Shown: piece after piece, positions 6,566 to 7,898 of the stretch | Layout: every line of letters starts with the position of its first letter | Position numbering within the stretch: position 1 is the stretch's first letter | Assembly: GCA_905236225.1 (NCBI GenBank) | Contig: CAJOPM010000004.1 | Coordinates: 1 to 7,898, forward strand | Direction: 5' to 3' | Length of the DNA: 7,898 nt | Origin: an uncultured Eubacterium sp. | GTDB taxonomy: Bacteria; Bacillota; Clostridia; Lachnospirales; Lachnospiraceae | Translations under genes and position numbers: made by a program | Notes under the pieces: model-generated | Seen by the model: the letters and a program-made list of their open reading frames with translations, nothing else | Told to the model about the DNA's origin: nothing | Database searches by the model: none

Positions 6566-7477
6566 ATGTTAGAAACTGATACAGTTATTATAGGGGCAGG
6601 CCCTGCAGGGCTTACATCGGCAATATACTTAAGAAGAGCAGCAAGAAGCTGCGTTTTATTGGAAAAAGAATTTGTAGCCGGTGGGCAGATGTTATCTACG
6701 GGTGATATTGAAAATTATCCCGGGTGTGAGAGGATAAGCGGCATGGAACTGGCAAAAAAAATGCATGAGCAGGCAATGGCTCTAGGAGCACAGTTTGTTG
6801 CCCAAACGGCAATTTCTATTAATAAAGAAGAAAATGGTTTTACAGTAACTACAGATGATGAGAAGATATATGCTCGCAGCGTAATAATTGCATCCGGTGC
6901 GAAGAGAAGACATTTAGGCGTTACGGGCGAAGACGAGCTGGCCGGAATGGGAGTCTCATACTGCGCAACCTGTGACGGAGCGTTTTTTTCGGGCAAGGAA
7001 GTTGCAATAGTAGGAGGCGGTAACACAGCGCTGGAGGATGCTTTGATTTTATCTAAACTATGCAGTAAGGTTTATCTGATACACAGGAGAGAGTCATTTA
7101 GAGGAGAAAAAATATTACAAAACAAAGTACTCTCATCTGATAATATAGAGGTTAAATATAACTGCCGGCTTGAGAAAATTATCGGGCAAGATGCTGTTGA
7201 AGAGATAGTAATTTGTAACAATCTTAACAATAAATCCGAAAATGTTAAGGTTTCTGGCGTGTTTATTTCTATAGGTATAGAGCCAAACACTGAATTTTGT
7301 AACAAATTTGTAACCATAGATAAGGAAGGATACATTATCACTGAAAACGGCGTAAATACAAGCATAGAAGGCGTATTTGCCGCCGGAGACGTGATAAAAA
7401 AAGATTTACGTCAAATTGTTACGGCAACATCTGACGGAGCGATGGCTGCAATTGCCGCTGACAGATACATGAATTAA
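6566..7477 (+). CDS. trxB: Thioredoxin reductase (NADPH), TrxB
   Basis: Cytoplasmic FAD enzyme that passes electrons from NADPH to thioredoxin, supplying ribonucleotide reductase, peroxiredoxins and general disulfide reduction. The 303-aa protein has the low-molecular-weight layout: N-terminal FAD site GAGPAG (10-15), redox motif CATC (Cys133, Cys136) followed by DG, NADPH-binding GGGNTA (150-155) with HRRESFR (173-179) favouring NADPH, and C-terminal FAD motif GVFAAGD (269-275) leading into the helix that holds flavin. All key residues are present and the length is normal. Start: ATG at 6566 with GGAGG (6556-6560) five bases upstream. An in-frame ATG at 6494 would add 24 residues that fit no family member, and it lies within the promoter. 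No thioredoxin gene is adjacent; the substrate could be thioredoxin or a related redoxin elsewhere. Confidence 0.95.
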   Translation: MLETDTVIIGAGPAGLTSAIYLRRAARSCVLLEKEFVAGGQMLSTGDIENYPGCERISGMELAKKMHEQAMALGAQFVAQTAISINKEENGFTVTTDDEKIYARSVIIASGAKRRHLGVTGEDELAGMGVSYCATCDGAFFSGKEVAIVGGGNTALEDALILSKLCSKVYLIHRRESFRGEKILQNKVLSSDNIEVKYNCRLEKIIGQDAVEEIVICNNLNNKSENVKVSGVFISIGIEPNTEFCNKFVTIDKEGYIITENGVNTSIEGVFAAGDVIKKDLRQIVTATSDGAMAAIAADRYMN

Positions 7478-7481
7478 TAAA

Positions 7482-7521
7482 ACCCTTGGAATCAGCGGGA
7501 TTGATGAAATGTTACAAGGGT
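7482..7521. repeat. Inverted repeat after trxB, weak terminator candidate
   Basis: ACCCTTG (7482-7488) pairs with CAAGGGT (7515-7521) around a 26-base loop. It starts five bases after the trxB stop. No T run follows on the plus strand; the -35 of the next promoter begins two bases later. It may partly terminate trxB or insulate the next promoter. The loop contains GTTACA (7511-7516), an inverted copy of the TGTAAC half-site seen downstream. Confidence 0.35.
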
Positions 7522-7522
7522 G

Positions 7523-7551
7523 TTGACATACCTAAAAGCTTTTGTTATAAT
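7523..7551 (+). promoter_or_regulatory. Near-ideal sigma-A promoter of the right-edge secreted protein gene
   Basis: A perfect -35 TTGACA (7523-7528), a 17-base spacer and a perfect -10 TATAAT (7546-7551), which is also extended by TG-T (7543-7545). The spacer contains the palindrome AAAAGCTTTT (7534-7543). Transcription would begin near 7558, giving a leader of about 57 bases. Strong basal expression is expected unless repressed. Confidence 0.9.
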
Positions 7552-7572
7552 ATGCGAAGTGATTTAAAAGAT

Positions 7573-7589
7573 TGTAACAAAATTGTAAC
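7573..7589 (+). promoter_or_regulatory. WalR-like box (TGTAAC-N5-TGTAAC) in the leader
   Basis: Two TGTAAC hexamers (7573-7578 and 7584-7589) are separated by five bases. They lie within a perfect 11-base tandem repeat, ATTGTAACAAA twice (7571-7592). This fits the WalR (YycF) consensus TGTWAH-N5-TGTWAH described in Bacillus and Staphylococcus. It sits about 15-31 bases past the predicted transcription start, a position that suggests repression. Binding is inferred, not shown. Confidence 0.55.
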
Positions 7590-7614
7590 AAATTACTGGA
7601 GGGTAACAGGAACA

Positions 7615-7898
7615 ATGAATAGAAAGTTTATCAAAGCTACTGCTGGATGCCTTACGGGTATGATGGTAATTTCAGGCGGACAGATGGTTGCTTTCGGAGC
7701 AGCAACAGCAGGAGCTTCAGATACTTTGGCGAACGCCGTAGAGAACACTCAGGAAACTTCAGCTATAGCAGGTGCTTCAGCAGGACTTGCTTTGGCTATT
7801 ACACAGGCACAGAGCGTAGCACAGGAAGCTACAACTCAGGATACACAGACAGATACTACAGCTTCAGAGTATGATAACATCGGAATCGCACAGGTAAG
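7615..7898 (+). CDS. Secreted cell-envelope protein, N-terminus only; probable SH3-domain wall hydrolase
   Basis: The frame is open from the ATG at 7615 to the window end: 94 codons are visible with no stop, so the gene is cut by the edge. The N-terminus has lysines/arginine at positions 3, 4 and 7, then a hydrophobic, Ala/Gly/Met-rich stretch (about 8-31), a likely Sec signal peptide with cleavage around 28-35. A low-complexity region rich in Ala, Thr, Gln and Ser follows (about 35-83). The visible part ends at SEYDNIGIAQV (84-94), which resembles the lead-in to the bacterial SH3 domain of clostridial C40/NlpC-P60 or other wall hydrolases; that identity is inferred from style. GGAGG (7598-7602) is 12 bases before ATG, with a weak AGGA three bases before. 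A strong promoter and WalR-like box precede it, consistent with a wall hydrolase. Confidence 0.75.
   Translation, partial: MNRKFIKATAGCLTGMMVISGGQMVAFGAATAGASDTLANAVENTQETSAIAGASAGLALAITQAQSVAQEATTQDTQTDTTASEYDNIGIAQV

Noticed and set aside
7478..7530. Intrinsic terminator for trxB
   Set aside because: The only stem has a 26-base loop and no T run after it, so it is reported as an inverted repeat and not called a terminator.
7615..7660. Possible lipobox (TAGC, Cys12) making the right-edge protein a lipoprotein
   Set aside because: The cysteine comes only five residues after the last lysine, leaving no room for a hydrophobic core before it, and position -3 is Thr rather than Leu. An ordinary Sec signal peptide fits better.
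7647..7874. Closed frame rich in Arg, Ser and Tyr at the right edge
   Set aside because: It is the +2-type shadow of the secreted-protein gene, whose own frame has the promoter, ribosome site and signal peptide.
1..7898. CRISPR array, insertion sequence, prophage or toxin-antitoxin genes
   Set aside because: No spaced direct repeats, terminal inverted repeats, transposase/integrase frames or paired small genes were found. Gaps between genes are short and explained by promoters and terminators.

Overview
The window looks like chromosomal housekeeping DNA from a low-to-moderate GC anaerobic Firmicute, most likely a member of the Clostridia and possibly a Lachnospiraceae-type organism. This rests on AGGAGG-type ribosome binding sites, TTG starts, a short cobalamin-dependent MetH without the reactivation domain, a clostridial-style class A PBP with a Cys-bearing tail, a YjfB-type motility-associated small protein, and a truncated secreted protein resembling clostridial SH3-domain wall hydrolases. 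I see no insertion sequence, phage gene, CRISPR array or other clear mobile element. The assignment is from protein style only and is not a database result.

Layout, left to right. (1) A tRNA-Gln(CUG) gene with its own promoter is followed by a strong hairpin terminator, which probably also ends the convergent metH transcript. (2) metH, minus strand, is a 794-aa methionine synthase with homocysteine, folate, cap and B12 modules. (3) A short divergent intergenic region (2598-2783) holds candidate promoters in both directions and no recognisable riboswitch. (4) A plus-strand pair follows: a bifunctional class A penicillin-binding protein (859 aa) and, one base after its stop, cvfB (284 aa, S1-type RNA-binding protein) with a TTG start. 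(5) A convergent small gene, yjfB-like (65 aa, minus strand, TTG start), ends at a terminator that works only in the minus direction. (6) trxB (thioredoxin reductase, plus strand, 303 aa) diverges from yjfB out of what looks like one shared, overlapping promoter region. (7) At the right edge, a near-ideal sigma-A promoter and a WalR-like TGTAAC-N5-TGTAAC direct repeat precede the N-terminus of a secreted protein (94 codons visible) that runs off the window.

The genes do not form one pathway. The PBP polymerises and crosslinks peptidoglycan; the right-edge protein is probably an exported envelope protein or hydrolase and may belong to the WalRK regulon. MetH makes methionine from homocysteine and methyltetrahydrofolate, and TrxB keeps thioredoxin reduced. 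The most interesting signals are regulatory: the WalR-like box at the right-edge gene, and the coincident -10 elements of the trxB/yjfB divergent promoters. I found no convincing undescribed system.
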